The notes: generated from the sequence alone by a model not told the origin. DNA of 64,000 nt from Coprococcus aceti (GCF_025567285.1 NZ_JAOQJT010000006.1:156100-220099); one strand, 5' to 3'; positions 1 to 8,967 are shown, counted from the stretch's first letter. Made by a program: numbers and translations.

Positions 1-1
1 T

Positions 2-820
2 AGATATAAGACGCGTTACGAAGCTGAGCAGATAAGTGTGTTAACGTCTCCAGATGGTGATTATGAGCTTGTGATCTATTCTGTTGGCGACCCGGATTTT
101 CCATTTGGAGCTGCCCATGGAAGACTGGTGCTGAAGGGCAAAGAGAAGACGGTTGCATATAGGTCATTTGAAGTGGCAAATGATGGTGCAAGATTTGACG
201 AAAGCGATCTAAAGACGACATGGTATATTGATCGTGTGGAGGTGGTAGTGTCTGGCTCTGAACAGCGTGACGAGCTTGTGACCATGCGTTTTAATGGGCA
301 GACCAGCAGTAGACGTCTCACGACCAGATATAGAAGAGAAGATACGGATATAGAAAAAGACAGCGAACAAGACTCTGCGATAACGGAAAAAGCTTCGGGT
401 GACAGCAGGGAGAATGCAGAGAGCTCCACTGATTCCTCTGTTGATCCTGATGTAAATGATCAGCCAGAAAATAAGGAAATTACAGTCGGGTATCAGGCGA
501 TCTTTGAGAAATATTCAGATGCCACAGCTGGAAAATTCGAAGTATATTACGGCGCCTCGGAGTCATCATCAAGATGTATATTGTCTGAAAGTGATACTAC
601 AGTGGAATACATTGTATATGATGGCAAGTCAGAAAATGAGAAGTGCGGTCTGTATGTAAGGTATCGTACTGAAAAAGGCGGTGATGGAACATATGATTAT
701 GGCAGCGCCGAAATAGAAGATATCTATGCATATGTATTTTCCAGTGGAGAAGTGATAAGCAGTGGAAAGACAAACTGGGAAGATACTGGAACTGATGAGT
801 TTGAGAGGGCAACGGAGTAA
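2..820 (+). CDS. Uncharacterised acidic protein, 5' end outside window
   Basis: The reading frame is open from base 2, so the true start probably lies left of the window; a GTG at 38 is only the first possible start inside it and has no good ribosome site. The visible part has a folded-looking N-terminal half with alternating hydrophobic and charged residues (about residues 1-105), a low-complexity Glu/Ser/Asp linker (about 110-160), then a second beta-rich half with the Asp/Gly/Tyr-rich end. I see no catalytic motif and do not recognise a family. A two-domain exported or surface-associated protein is possible, but the signal region would be outside the window. It is followed by about 100 bases without a clear terminator and then the antitoxin-like gene. 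Confidence 0.6.
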   Translation, partial: RYKTRYEAEQISVLTSPDGDYELVIYSVGDPDFPFGAAHGRLVLKGKEKTVAYRSFEVANDGARFDESDLKTTWYIDRVEVVVSGSEQRDELVTMRFNGQTSSRRLTTRYRREDTDIEKDSEQDSAITEKASGDSRENAESSTDSSVDPDVNDQPENKEITVGYQAIFEKYSDATAGKFEVYYGASESSSRCILSESDTTVEYIVYDGKSENEKCGLYVRYRTEKGGDGTYDYGSAEIEDIYAYVFSSGEVISSGKTNWEDTGTDEFERATE

Positions 821-923
821 GCTGTTGTGAATAGTCCATGAACTGTGGTAAAATGAATTATAAAATAAGACTATTTAAATCATGAATTATATATATAATA
901 AAAAGTATAAAGGCGGTGATTGT

Positions 924-1154
924 ATGACAACAGTGAACACGAAAAGTGGGAAGATAATAAATGTAGTATCAAGAGAAGAAGAAAGTAAAACGTTAACGTT
1001 GTCTGATCGGGAGATGGATGCCAGAGCTGTTGAGGCGGTTAAAGCTGCAATAAATAAAGCCAGAGTATGTAAAAAACCAATAGCGGGATATGATAAAGAG
1101 AATAAAAAAGCATATATTGAATATGCAAATGGAGATATAAAATATGCAAAATAG
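924..1154 (+). CDS. Small antitoxin-like protein paired with broken zeta toxin
   Basis: The predicted protein has 76 residues. An in-frame ATG exists upstream at 882, but the GGCGGTGAT ribosome site sits just before the ATG at 924, which I take as the start. The C-terminal part reads KPIAGYDKENKKAYIEY and ends DGDIKY-like; a Pro-Ile-Ala-x-Tyr-Asp ... Ala-Tyr-x-Glu-Tyr-x-(D/N)-G pattern is what I recall of small proteins encoded directly upstream of zeta-type kinase toxins. The next gene starts 11 bases inside this one and begins exactly like a zeta toxin (GPNGSGKS P-loop). The antitoxin role is therefore inferred from motif and neighbour; since the toxin is truncated, this may be a relic or a free antitoxin. 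Confidence 0.55.
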   Translation: MTTVNTKSGKIINVVSREEESKTLTLSDREMDARAVEAVKAAINKARVCKKPIAGYDKENKKAYIEYANGDIKYAK

Positions 1155-1224
1155 AAAACCGATGGTTCTTGTATTTGCTGGTCCAAATGGTTCTGGTAAA
1201 AGTCAAGAGCACTGGGTGAAATAA
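1144..1224 (+). pseudogene. Truncated zeta-toxin / P-loop kinase fragment
   Basis: From ATG 1144 the frame encodes 26 residues: a short lead, a hydrophobic beta strand (MVLVFAGPNGSGKS) with a complete Walker A motif, then QEHWVK and a stop. Zeta toxins are UDP-N-acetylglucosamine kinases of more than 200 residues, so nearly the whole enzyme is missing. The start overlaps the antitoxin-like gene by 11 bases, the usual arrangement of a translationally coupled toxin. After the P-loop a different frame continues as RALGEIKASLLS before a stop, which would fit an internal deletion that joined the gene's start to a later, out-of-frame part; that is inference. A hairpin begins at the stop codon. Confidence 0.65.
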
Positions 1225-1279
1225 AGGCGTCACTGTTATCGTAGGATGCGAAGCATCATAAACAGCAGTGACGCCTTTA
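1222..1279. terminator. Bidirectional hairpin between toxin remnant and aroA
   Basis: A perfect 14-bp stem pairs 1222-1235 (TAAAGGCGTCACTG) with 1266-1279, and the loop holds a second small hairpin (GATGC-GAA-GCATC). It lies 3' of both the rightward toxin fragment and the leftward aroA gene, so it probably ends both transcripts. The flanking T-tract is short. Confidence 0.6.
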
Positions 1280-1294
1280 CTATTGATGAAAAAT

Positions 1295-2572
1295 TTAACG
1301 TTCCAGCCCACCCAGATCATCATAAAATCCCGGATATGAGATGTTCACGCACTCGGCTCCGGTGATCTCTGTATCGCCATCAGCGTTAAGTCCTGCGATG
1401 GCAAAGCTCATGGCGATTCTGTGGTCCAAGTGACTGTCAATCACTGCACCGTGAAGAGGCTTTCCACCGCGTATGATCATTCCGTCATCGGTTGCAGTTA
1501 TGTCTGCGCCCATGGATGAGAGAGCGTTTACCATGACATCTATTCTGTTTGATTCCTTGACCTTGAGCTCCTGGGCATCCCTGATGATGGTCTCACCGTC
1601 TGCAAAGCATGCGAGAACTGCGATGGCAGGGATCTCGTCAATGAGCTTTGGTATGATGGAACCCTCAATGACACAGCCCTTGAGACTTGATGTCCTGACT
1701 GTTATGTCAGCGGTTGGCTCACCGCATCCGCTCACTACATTGGAGTATTCCATATCGCCGCCCATTGCCTTGATTACTTCAAGTATTCCGTCTCTGGTCG
1801 GGTTGATTCCAACATTCTTGATGGTGATGCATGAGTTCGGAGTGATAAGTCCTGCAACAAGGAAGTAAGCAGCTGATGATATATCTCCAGGTACAAGTAT
1901 CTTCTGTCCAACAAGCTTATCCACAGGCTTTACGGTAGCCGTAGTTCCCTCTGTTTTTATATTGCCGCCAAATGACTCAAGCATGAGTTCAGTGTGGTTT
2001 CTTGACACATATGGCTCGGTGACACTTGTCTCGCCGTCTGCATAGAGTCCGGCAAGGAGTACACATGACTTTACCTGTGCTGACGCGACAGGTGAGTTGT
2101 AGTGTATTCCATGGAGTTCCTTTCCGTTTATAAGGAGCGGTGCACAGTCATTTCCGAGTTCGGATGTGATGTCGGCACCCATCATGGAGAGAGGCGTCAT
2201 GATTCTCTTCATAGGGCGCTTACATATAGAAGCATCACCTATAAGCCTGCTTGCAAATGGCTGAGCGGCAAGTATACCTGATATAAGTCTGGTGGTTGTT
2301 CCGCTGTTGCCGACATCGAGTGTGCCTTCAGGCTTTGACAGTCCATGCAGTCCTTTGCCGTGTACAGTAACGACACAGCCGTCGTAATCAATATCTATAC
2401 CCATCTGCCTGAAACAGTTCATGGATGATATACAGTCTGCTCCATTTAAAAATCCGTGTACCTCGGTTATTCCATCTGCGATTGAGCCGAACATGATGGA
2501 GCGGTGGGAGATGGATTTGTCCCCCGGTATTGTTATCTCTCCGTTAAGTGATTTTACTCTGTTGATCTTCAT
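1295..2572 (-). CDS. aroA: 3-phosphoshikimate 1-carboxyvinyltransferase (EPSP synthase)
   Basis: This enzyme joins phosphoenolpyruvate to shikimate-3-phosphate in chorismate synthesis. The 425 residues match the usual family length. Visible motifs are GDKSISHR near the N-terminus (shikimate-3-phosphate/PEP-binding Lys), GNSGTTTRL around residue 90, LIDEIPA in the C-terminal half with the catalytic Asp, KVKESNRID, and DHRIAMS near the end. The Ser-Gly-Thr-Thr-Thr-Arg form is consistent with a standard bacterial enzyme. The gene is 41 bases downstream of tyrA on the same strand and is probably co-transcribed with it as an aromatic amino acid unit. The start ATG at 2572 has an AAAGGAA-type ribosome site upstream. 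Confidence 0.95.
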   Translation of the reverse strand: MKINRVKSLNGEITIPGDKSISHRSIMFGSIADGITEVHGFLNGADCISSMNCFRQMGIDIDYDGCVVTVHGKGLHGLSKPEGTLDVGNSGTTTRLISGILAAQPFASRLIGDASICKRPMKRIMTPLSMMGADITSELGNDCAPLLINGKELHGIHYNSPVASAQVKSCVLLAGLYADGETSVTEPYVSRNHTELMLESFGGNIKTEGTTATVKPVDKLVGQKILVPGDISSAAYFLVAGLITPNSCITIKNVGINPTRDGILEVIKAMGGDMEYSNVVSGCGEPTADITVRTSSLKGCVIEGSIIPKLIDEIPAIAVLACFADGETIIRDAQELKVKESNRIDVMVNALSSMGADITATDDGMIIRGGKPLHGAVIDSHLDHRIAMSFAIAGLNADGDTEITGAECVNISYPGFYDDLGGLER

Positions 2573-2613
2573 AAATTCTCAGTATTCCTTTATTCTAGTG
2601 TAATATGTTTTAC

Positions 2614-3708
2614 CTATCGGTTATAAATCTTATAGCCTGCGGCCTTCAGCACATCCTGCGCATTCCGTCTTGAATCAGCATCGTAGAATGAGAGTCTGAG
2701 AACCCCTTCCTCATCCTCCCGGTTGTGGGAGACTCCGATGTTCTTGAGGCTTATCTTTGCCTCTGCGATAAAAGCTGCCACCTTTGCCAGCGCACCAGCC
2801 TCGTCAGGGATATCTACGAACAGTTCATGGTGCATTCTTATGACACCGCTGCTGTTGTTAGGGATGGAATCCCTGTAATCTCTGGCGGATGCAAAAAAAG
2901 CATTTATCCCAGCCGCATCGCGCTGTTTAATATGATAAATCATTTTGTCTATAAGCTCAACATATTCCTGAAGCCCGTGTACGATATTGTCAGGATTTGC
3001 CAGAAGAATGTGCTCCCATACCACTGGATTGGAGGATGCGATTCTGGTTATATCTTTGAAGCCTCCGGCTGCCAGTGATTTGAAAATATTGTCCGGGCTG
3101 TCTGCCGCTGCGACAAGGTTGACCAGTGAGGCGGCTATGACGTGGGGCACATGACTTATGTAAGAGGTTATACGGTCGTGCTCAACAGGTGAGTATGTGA
3201 TCGGTATCGCTCCAAGATCTCCGATAAATGTGGAGAACTCCTCAGTCTTGCCCGGCAGAACTCCGTCTGCAGGTGTGATGAAGTAATAGGCATTCTCTAT
3301 GAGCCTGTCGGTGGCCGCCTCGTAGCCAGATCTCTCAGAGCCGACCATAGGGTGTCCGCCGACAAAATACCTGGCAAGCCCAAGCTCCTGGACTGCTTCG
3401 TATATGTCGAGCTTTACGCTTCCGACATCAGTCAGTATGGTGCTGTCTGTAAGAAATGGCTTGAGCTGGCGCAGGTATTCTATATTATAGTGGACCGGTG
3501 CGCACAGAAAGATATAGTTGCATTCTGCTATGGTATGGATATCATCTGTATATTCAGTCAGTGTCCCATCGGAGACAGCTTCCTTGAGTGTAGATAGATT
3601 ATTGTCAAAACCGACTATTCTGTAATCAGGGAAAATGCGGTGGATGGATTTGGCAATAGATCCTCCGATAAGTCCCAGACCGATAAATCCTATTGAAAAA
3701 TCATTCAT
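2614..3708 (-). CDS. tyrA: Prephenate dehydrogenase with C-terminal ACT domain
   Basis: This is the NAD-dependent oxidative decarboxylation of prephenate to 4-hydroxyphenylpyruvate for tyrosine synthesis. The frame extends upstream to 3804, but AAAGGAG lies just before the ATG at 3708, giving a 364-residue protein that starts MNDFSIGFIGLGLIGGS. The Rossmann glycine motif GLGLIGGS is at residues 9-16, GGHPMVGSE lies in the middle with the substrate-binding His, and the C-terminal 65 residues (from HELFVDIPDEAGAL) form an ACT domain, which in this family usually mediates feedback by tyrosine. aroA follows after 41 bases. Confidence 0.93.
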   Translation of the reverse strand: MNDFSIGFIGLGLIGGSIAKSIHRIFPDYRIVGFDNNLSTLKEAVSDGTLTEYTDDIHTIAECNYIFLCAPVHYNIEYLRQLKPFLTDSTILTDVGSVKLDIYEAVQELGLARYFVGGHPMVGSERSGYEAATDRLIENAYYFITPADGVLPGKTEEFSTFIGDLGAIPITYSPVEHDRITSYISHVPHVIAASLVNLVAAADSPDNIFKSLAAGGFKDITRIASSNPVVWEHILLANPDNIVHGLQEYVELIDKMIYHIKQRDAAGINAFFASARDYRDSIPNNSSGVIRMHHELFVDIPDEAGALAKVAAFIAEAKISLKNIGVSHNREDEEGVLRLSFYDADSRRNAQDVLKAAGYKIYNR

Positions 3709-3982
3709 TTTACGTTCTCCTTTAACAGTTTGACGCATAAAAGCGTTAAAGTATCTATTGGCGATTATACAGCCTTTTGAATGACAGGGCAAGAGAAGAT
3801 TCACATTGCGATAAAAAAACTTGAATATCAGATGTGGATATTAAGCTAAAATAAGAAGTAAGGGAATTGTATAAGCTGAAGATTTGTACTAAAATCTTTG
3901 TGGAGAACGCAGACGATGCACATAAGAAAGTATACTGATGTGTGCGTTTGTCGACCGACCATTATAAGGAGGATAATTTATT

Positions 3983-5254
3983 ATGATAGATACACTTTGC
4001 AGACTACTTGACGCCGGTGTCACACAGTTTCATGTAGTGAAGGAATGTGAAGCCATGCTGCAGGATCACGGTTACATGGAGCTTGATATGGGAGAACGCT
4101 GGGAGCTCACGGCCGGAGGAAGATATTATGTGAAGCCATACTCATCTATGATGGTGGCGTTTGCCGCAGGGGAGATGCCTGAGTATGGCAGGCTGAATAT
4201 CGGCCTTGCACATACAGATTTTCCTATGCTCAAGATCAAGACTCAGCCGGATATGAACAGAAGCGGCTACCAGACACTGAATGTAGAGCCGTACGGCGGA
4301 CTTATCAAGGAGACATGGTTTGACAGACCGCTTGGAATCGCGGGCAAGGTCATGGCGCAGACCACGGATCCGTTCAGGCCGAAGACGTATCTGTATGATT
4401 CAGAGCGTGCCATGTGCATAGTGCCAAGCCTTGCACCGCATCTGAGAAAGGATGCACCCGGGGAGAAAATGAATGTGCAGAAGGAGCTCATACCTGTATA
4501 TGGTCTGGATGGTCAGAAGGTGAAAGACAAAGATATATTACAGTATGTGGCAGATGACCTTGGGCTTTTGAAGAACGATATTCTTGATTATGATCTATAC
4601 CTGTATAACATGGATGGAATGGAGATAGTTGGGGCAGATAAGGATATGATAGCTTCTCCGAGACTTGACAATGTAACTTCCGTGTCAGCGCTTGTTGACA
4701 CCATGTGCAGAGAGACAAATGGCAATAATACAAATGTTATAGCATTGTTTGACAATGAGGAGATAGGCAGCAGATCAAAGCAGGGAGCAGATTCGGTGCT
4801 TCTGTCGGAGATAATAAAGCGTATCATGGCTGGATTGGACATTGAGGCTGGAGCAGGAAGACGCCTTATGAGAGATGCATTCATGCTGTCACTTGATGTG
4901 GCGCACGCAACCCATCCGAATTATTCAGAGAAGAGTGATCCGACAAATCAGATTGTCATGGGACGCGGAGTGGCGCTCAAATCAAGTGCAAGTCAGAGAT
5001 ACGTGTCAGACAGTGAGGCATCTGCGGTCATCATGGCTCTTTCAAGAAATCAGGAGATAAAGATACAGCGTCAGGTGAACAGGTCGGGTATGGCAGGAGG
5101 ACAGACTTTAGGTCCTATAGCTTCATCTTATCTGCCAGTCAGAGCTGTAGACATGGGAATACCGATACTGGCTATGCATTCAGCGGTGGAGCTTGGAAGT
5201 GCGGAGGATTATGCACAACTTGAGAAGATTTGCGGTGCAGTATTTGAAATGTAG
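3983..5254 (+). CDS. apeB: M18 family aspartyl aminopeptidase
   Basis: This is a zinc metallopeptidase that removes N-terminal acidic or other residues from peptides in the cytoplasm. The 423-residue length fits family M18. Metal-site motifs are visible in order: LAHTDFPML (first His, about residue 76), SPRLDNVTS, ALFDNEEIGS with adjacent acidic ligands, and DVAHATHPNY in the C-terminal half with the later His. No signal peptide is present. A GGAGG ribosome site precedes the ATG. It is a single gene preceded by about 270 bases with a possible imperfect hairpin around 3906-3951 but no recognised riboswitch. Confidence 0.92.
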   Translation: MIDTLCRLLDAGVTQFHVVKECEAMLQDHGYMELDMGERWELTAGGRYYVKPYSSMMVAFAAGEMPEYGRLNIGLAHTDFPMLKIKTQPDMNRSGYQTLNVEPYGGLIKETWFDRPLGIAGKVMAQTTDPFRPKTYLYDSERAMCIVPSLAPHLRKDAPGEKMNVQKELIPVYGLDGQKVKDKDILQYVADDLGLLKNDILDYDLYLYNMDGMEIVGADKDMIASPRLDNVTSVSALVDTMCRETNGNNTNVIALFDNEEIGSRSKQGADSVLLSEIIKRIMAGLDIEAGAGRRLMRDAFMLSLDVAHATHPNYSEKSDPTNQIVMGRGVALKSSASQRYVSDSEASAVIMALSRNQEIKIQRQVNRSGMAGGQTLGPIASSYLPVRAVDMGIPILAMHSAVELGSAEDYAQLEKICGAVFEM

Positions 5255-5360
5255 TATGGTGAAATCAGGTATTTGAGCAATTTACTTGTGCAGTTATTAC
5301 GATTGTGTTACAATAAGATGATGTATTTTTAACTTCAATAATCACTTACGGAGGATACTC

Positions 5361-6473
5361 ATGAAGAAGAAACATTTAAAATATGCAGTGCTCTGCTTTG
5401 GACTTGCCTCTATGCTGGCATTTGCCGGATGCGGAAGCAAAGGTGACGATGCTACCACAGCCAATCCGACGGAGACAGAGGCGACCACAGAGGCAGTGAC
5501 GGTGGCGACTACGGAAGCAACAACTGAGGCACAGCCGGAGAAGGACAAGGATGGCTTTACAATATGTAATGACAAAGTAAAGACTCTTGACTATGTGAAT
5601 GTCAGAACGAGCCCATCAACTGATGGAGAGATATATCAGGAAGTTGCAAATGATGTTGAGCTGGACAGAATCGGTTATAACGATGAGTGGAGCAAGGTAT
5701 CTATAGATGGTGGGGAATACTATATATTCTCAGAGCTCCTTGAGGTCGTAGGCGGAGGAGATAAGTCTGATGCATCGACTGAGGCGACAACAGAGAATTC
5801 ATCGGCTGCATCCACAGAACAGGGAACTACATCCAATGTTGGTGAGGGCAAGATGATAGTTATAGATGCCGGACATCAGCAGAATGCAAATGAAGAGACC
5901 GAGCCGATAGGCCCTGCTGCTACAGAGACAAAAGTAAAGGCAACCGTTGGCAACACAGGTGTATCAACAGGAATAAAGGAATATGAGCTGAATCTTCAGA
6001 TCGCACAGAAGCTTGAGGCAGAGCTCACATCCAGAGGCTATACAGTTAAGATGATCAGAACATCGAATGATGTTGATATAAGTAATGCGACGAGAGCAGA
6101 ATATGCGAACAACCTTAAGGCAGATGCAGTTATAAAGATCCATACAAATGGATCGACAGACGGTAATGCGACAGGTGTGATGACAGTATGTCAGACATCA
6201 TCTAATCCATATAATTCAGCTATCTATGATCAGTGCAAGAGTCTTGCCACGGATGTTTTATCAGGACTTCTGGCTTCCACAGGAGCTAAGAGCGATGGAA
6301 TATGGGAGACGGATACCATGAGCGGAATAAACTGGAGTACAGTTCCGGTAACCATAGTGGAAGTTGGCTATATGACTACAGCATCTGAGGAGGCACTTCT
6401 TGTAACAGACGATTATCAGAACAAGATCGCCAAGGGAATAGCAGATGGCCTTGATAAATATATTACAGAATAG
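5361..6473 (+). CDS. Lipoprotein N-acetylmuramoyl-L-alanine amidase with SH3 domain
   Basis: The protein (370 residues) should cleave the amide bond between N-acetylmuramic acid and the peptide in peptidoglycan. It starts with a lipoprotein signal (MKKKHLKYAV... ending LAFAGC), then a Thr/Glu/Ala-rich linker (about 28-60), a bacterial SH3 domain with the typical VNVRTSPS motif (about 70-130), a second Thr/Ser linker, and an Amidase_3 domain from about residue 170: VIDAGH (Zn His), KEYELNLQIA (Zn Glu), IKIHTN (Zn His) and VEVGYMTT (catalytic Glu). It is surface-anchored and probably works in wall turnover or cell separation. A GGAGG ribosome site precedes the start, and a strong terminator follows. 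Confidence 0.92.
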   Translation: MKKKHLKYAVLCFGLASMLAFAGCGSKGDDATTANPTETEATTEAVTVATTEATTEAQPEKDKDGFTICNDKVKTLDYVNVRTSPSTDGEIYQEVANDVELDRIGYNDEWSKVSIDGGEYYIFSELLEVVGGGDKSDASTEATTENSSAASTEQGTTSNVGEGKMIVIDAGHQQNANEETEPIGPAATETKVKATVGNTGVSTGIKEYELNLQIAQKLEAELTSRGYTVKMIRTSNDVDISNATRAEYANNLKADAVIKIHTNGSTDGNATGVMTVCQTSSNPYNSAIYDQCKSLATDVLSGLLASTGAKSDGIWETDTMSGINWSTVPVTIVEVGYMTTASEEALLVTDDYQNKIAKGIADGLDKYITE

Positions 6474-6490
6474 AAGTCAGTAACATAAAT

Positions 6491-6526
6491 AAAAATAGAG
6501 AACAGGATTTCCTGTTCTCTATTTTT
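6491..6526. terminator. Bidirectional intrinsic terminator
   Basis: A 17-bp perfect stem (6491-6507 with 6510-6526) flanked by A-tract and T-tract lies between the amidase gene and the convergent pseudouridine synthase gene, whose stop codon touches its right edge. Confidence 0.9.
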
Positions 6527-7250
6527 ATTGTGGCATATCGAACCGGAGAAGACTGACCTCTTCTTCCGAGAGACTTCTGTAGGCACCTGTTGGAAGCGAT
6601 TCGTCTATCTTCAGCTCACCCATTGCAATTCTTCGCAGAAAAGTAACTTTCATGCCGACGGCCTCAAACATTCGCTTGACCTGGTGAAAACGTCCCTCTG
6701 TTATTATGAGTTCGATCTCCGATCTGGCAGCGGTGCTGTCGGAAGATAATATGCGCAGATCTGCGGGCAGTGTAGGTTTTTCATCTCCGATATCCACACC
6801 TGTGGCGAAAATGTTTATGGTATCATCTGTTACATATCCGTCAATCTCTGCGTAATATGTCTTGGAAATGTGGTGTGCAGGAGACAGAAGATGGTGGGTC
6901 AGTGCTCCGTCATTTGTCAGAAGTAGAAGTCCTTCTGTGTCTATATCCAGCCGTCCCACGGGTGACAGGTCTTTTGTATTTTCTCCTTTTAGCAGATCGA
7001 TAACGGTCTGATGCACGTTATCTTTGGTGGCGCTTACACACCCCGCAGGTTTGTTCAGGAGGAAATATCTGTATCTGGAATAATTCAGAATCCTGCCATT
7101 ATATTTTATAGTATCGTTGTTCTCATCTATCTTTACATCTGAGGATTTAACCGGGGCACCATTGACGGTGACAGTGCCTTTTTTCACATACTGCTTTACC
7201 TGACTGCGGCTGCCGATCCCCATTTCAACTAGAAATTTATCAAGTCTCAT
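6525..7250 (-). CDS. rsuA: RsuA-family pseudouridine synthase
   Basis: This enzyme isomerises uridine to pseudouridine, probably in 16S rRNA. An upstream in-frame ATG exists at 7343, but AAAAGGAGTACATT precedes ATG 7250, and from there the protein begins MRLDKFLVEMG, the standard start of this family (241 residues). An S4 RNA-binding domain covers about residues 1-60, followed by the catalytic domain with LSPVGRLDIDTEGLLLLTND (catalytic Asp in GRLD) and EGRFHQVKRMFEA near the C-terminus. The RsuA versus RluB/E/F assignment is based on length and domain layout, so the exact target is uncertain. Confidence 0.88.
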   Translation of the reverse strand: MRLDKFLVEMGIGSRSQVKQYVKKGTVTVNGAPVKSSDVKIDENNDTIKYNGRILNYSRYRYFLLNKPAGCVSATKDNVHQTVIDLLKGENTKDLSPVGRLDIDTEGLLLLTNDGALTHHLLSPAHHISKTYYAEIDGYVTDDTINIFATGVDIGDEKPTLPADLRILSSDSTAARSEIELIITEGRFHQVKRMFEAVGMKVTFLRRIAMGELKIDESLPTGAYRSLSEEEVSLLRFDMPQ

Positions 7251-7401
7251 AATGTACTCCTTTTGTTGACTGTATGATGTCATATGATACCACGAAAATG
7301 CGCTTTTTTCAGCAGAAAAGTTAAATGTTACAAAACACAACATGTCGTTACAAACAGTTGTGTAAAACCACTAGAAATTGGTATTTTTTTGTCAGAATCA
7401 G

Positions 7402-7430
7402 TTGACACATGCACATGTGTAGTGTATTAT
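7402..7430 (+). promoter_or_regulatory. SigA-type promoter containing an inverted repeat
   Basis: TTGACA (7402-7407) and TATTAT (7425-7430) are 17 bases apart. The spacer carries ACACATG-CA-CATGTGT (7405-7420), so a dimeric regulator could bind over the -35 side. About 100 bases of leader follow before the SH3 membrane protein; it holds TGTAAC and GGTAAC half-sites (7444-7462) loosely like WalR targets. Confidence 0.65.
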
Positions 7431-7530
7431 ATTTAACAGAAATGTAACAAATGCGGTAACTTTGTAAAAATTAGATTACGAAATACTACATAGAAAATAG
7501 CTTGGATTAAGGGTAAAAGAGGAAAAATTA

Positions 7531-8145
7531 ATGACTAGATCACGCAGTAAGTTTGGAAGATTTGTAGATCACATGAGAAGGAATGTTCTCAGTTATAAAT
7601 ATTTAAGACATAACATTTTGATGACAGCACTTGTGGTTGTAATGGCTCTTTGTGTATTTGCTGTCATAAGTTTTGGAGAGAAGGCTGACCCGCTTGCGGA
7701 TGAATTATATGCGAATGATAGTGTGACTATCAACAAGAGTCAGGCAGTGATGATGGCAGACAGCAGTGTGCAGCTTGCCATCGACGCAGTGGTGCCTGCA
7801 GGAAGTTCAGTATCGGCCAACGATACGGCCAGAGTTGCCAGCAATGCATCAGGTAGTATACAGTCTGTGACTTCAGCGTCTACCGAGGCAGTGACAACAG
7901 AGGAAGCGACAACAGAAGAGACCCCTTCAGAGGTGCTTCCGGGCGTAACAGCATCAGTGATATATGATGGTGTGTATGTCCATACAGAGCAGTCATCAGA
8001 ATCAGATATCATAGCTACAGTGAACAGTGGAGAGATGTTCGACGTTGTATCACAGGATGAGGGCTGGATAGGAGTTCAGTTATATGATGGCTCGATCGGA
8101 TATATTTCAACAGAATATGTAAGTGTGGATGCCTCACTTCAGTAG
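7531..8145 (+). CDS. Membrane-anchored extracellular SH3-domain protein
   Basis: The 204-residue protein has a basic N-terminus, one hydrophobic segment at about residues 30-50 (LMTALVVVMALCVFAVIS), a Ser/Thr/Val/Glu-rich extracellular stretch (about 55-135) and a C-terminal bacterial SH3 domain (about 137-200; WIGVQLYDGSIGYIS is the typical core). No enzymatic domain is present, so it is likely a wall-binding or wall-sensing protein. It shares the linker style and SH3 type with the amidase lipoprotein at 5361. It has its own promoter and a strong terminator, so it is monocistronic. The exact role is unknown. Confidence 0.8.
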   Translation: MTRSRSKFGRFVDHMRRNVLSYKYLRHNILMTALVVVMALCVFAVISFGEKADPLADELYANDSVTINKSQAVMMADSSVQLAIDAVVPAGSSVSANDTARVASNASGSIQSVTSASTEAVTTEEATTEETPSEVLPGVTASVIYDGVYVHTEQSSESDIIATVNSGEMFDVVSQDEGWIGVQLYDGSIGYISTEYVSVDASLQ

Positions 8146-8191
8146 TAGTGTATATGAGTACCCCTCACCCAGGTACGACCCAGTAAGACAG

Positions 8192-8240
8192 AAAAAGCAA
8201 GCCGCATGTCATTCAAGGATGGCGTGCGGCTTGCTTTTTT
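8192..8240. terminator. Bidirectional intrinsic terminator
   Basis: Stem AAAAAGCAAGCCGCA (8192-8206) pairs with 8225-8239, with A/T tracts on both sides. It separates the SH3 gene from the convergent response regulator gene. Confidence 0.92.
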
Positions 8241-8260
8241 ATTGTTGTATTGACTGTTGC

Positions 8261-8914
8261 TCAATTGGTTAGCTTTTTGTAGTAGAAGCACGCCAGCTGT
8301 GTGCGGTCTCTCAGCTGCAGCTTGTCAAGGATGGAACTGATATAGTTTCTTACTGTACCCTCGCTCAGATACAGGCTTGATGCGATTTCTTTGTTATTCA
8401 GACCATCTGCAACAAGTCTGATAATATTCATTTCCTTGGAACTGAGTTCGTATTCCATTCCGGCAAATGGCGATGGCTGGACATCTGATGAGGTAGTGTC
8501 CATATGTCCAATAAGATCAGGGAGTTTTCCAACTATCTCATCCCCGAATACAGTCTGTCCATTGTATACTGCTTTTACTGCCGGTGCGATGCTCTCAAAA
8601 TTCTGCTTCAGTATATATCCCTTTGCTCCGATACTCAGTGCTTTGATTATATATTCGTCATCTGAAAATGTTGTCAGGAGAAGAATGCGGGCATCCGGGT
8701 GAGAGGCCATGATAGTCTCAGAAGCCTCAAGGCCATTTATGTTCTCCATGCGGATGTCCATGAGTAGAACATCCGGTTGATATTCTTCGTACAGTCTGAT
8801 CGCATCAGCTCCACTGCCTCCCGTGGCGGATACCTGTATGTCGTCGCAGGCTTCGAGTATGGTCTGAAGTGACAGTGCCACCAGTTGGTCGTCATCTATT
8901 ATAACTACATTCAT
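8261..8914 (-). CDS. NarL/LuxR-family response regulator
   Basis: The 217-residue protein has a receiver domain (residues 1-120, acidic pocket IIDDD, phospho-acceptor Asp53 in LLMDIRM, conserved Thr in LLLTTF and Lys in YILKQ) and a C-terminal LuxR helix-turn-helix (about 150-215, NNKEIASSLYLSEGTVRNY). It lies 53 bases downstream of the histidine kinase gene on the same strand, forming a two-component system of the DesKR/LiaSR layout. The divergent ABC exporter genes beginning at 10428 are the likely target, because paired inverted repeats stand in front of them. Confidence 0.93.
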   Translation of the reverse strand: MNVVIIDDDQLVALSLQTILEACDDIQVSATGGSGADAIRLYEEYQPDVLLMDIRMENINGLEASETIMASHPDARILLLTTFSDDEYIIKALSIGAKGYILKQNFESIAPAVKAVYNGQTVFGDEIVGKLPDLIGHMDTTSSDVQPSPFAGMEYELSSKEMNIIRLVADGLNNKEIASSLYLSEGTVRNYISSILDKLQLRDRTQLACFYYKKLTN

Positions 8915-8967
8915 TTGTCGGTTTCCTCCTATTTATAATCAGGATATTTTGCATATCTGTTTGGAAT

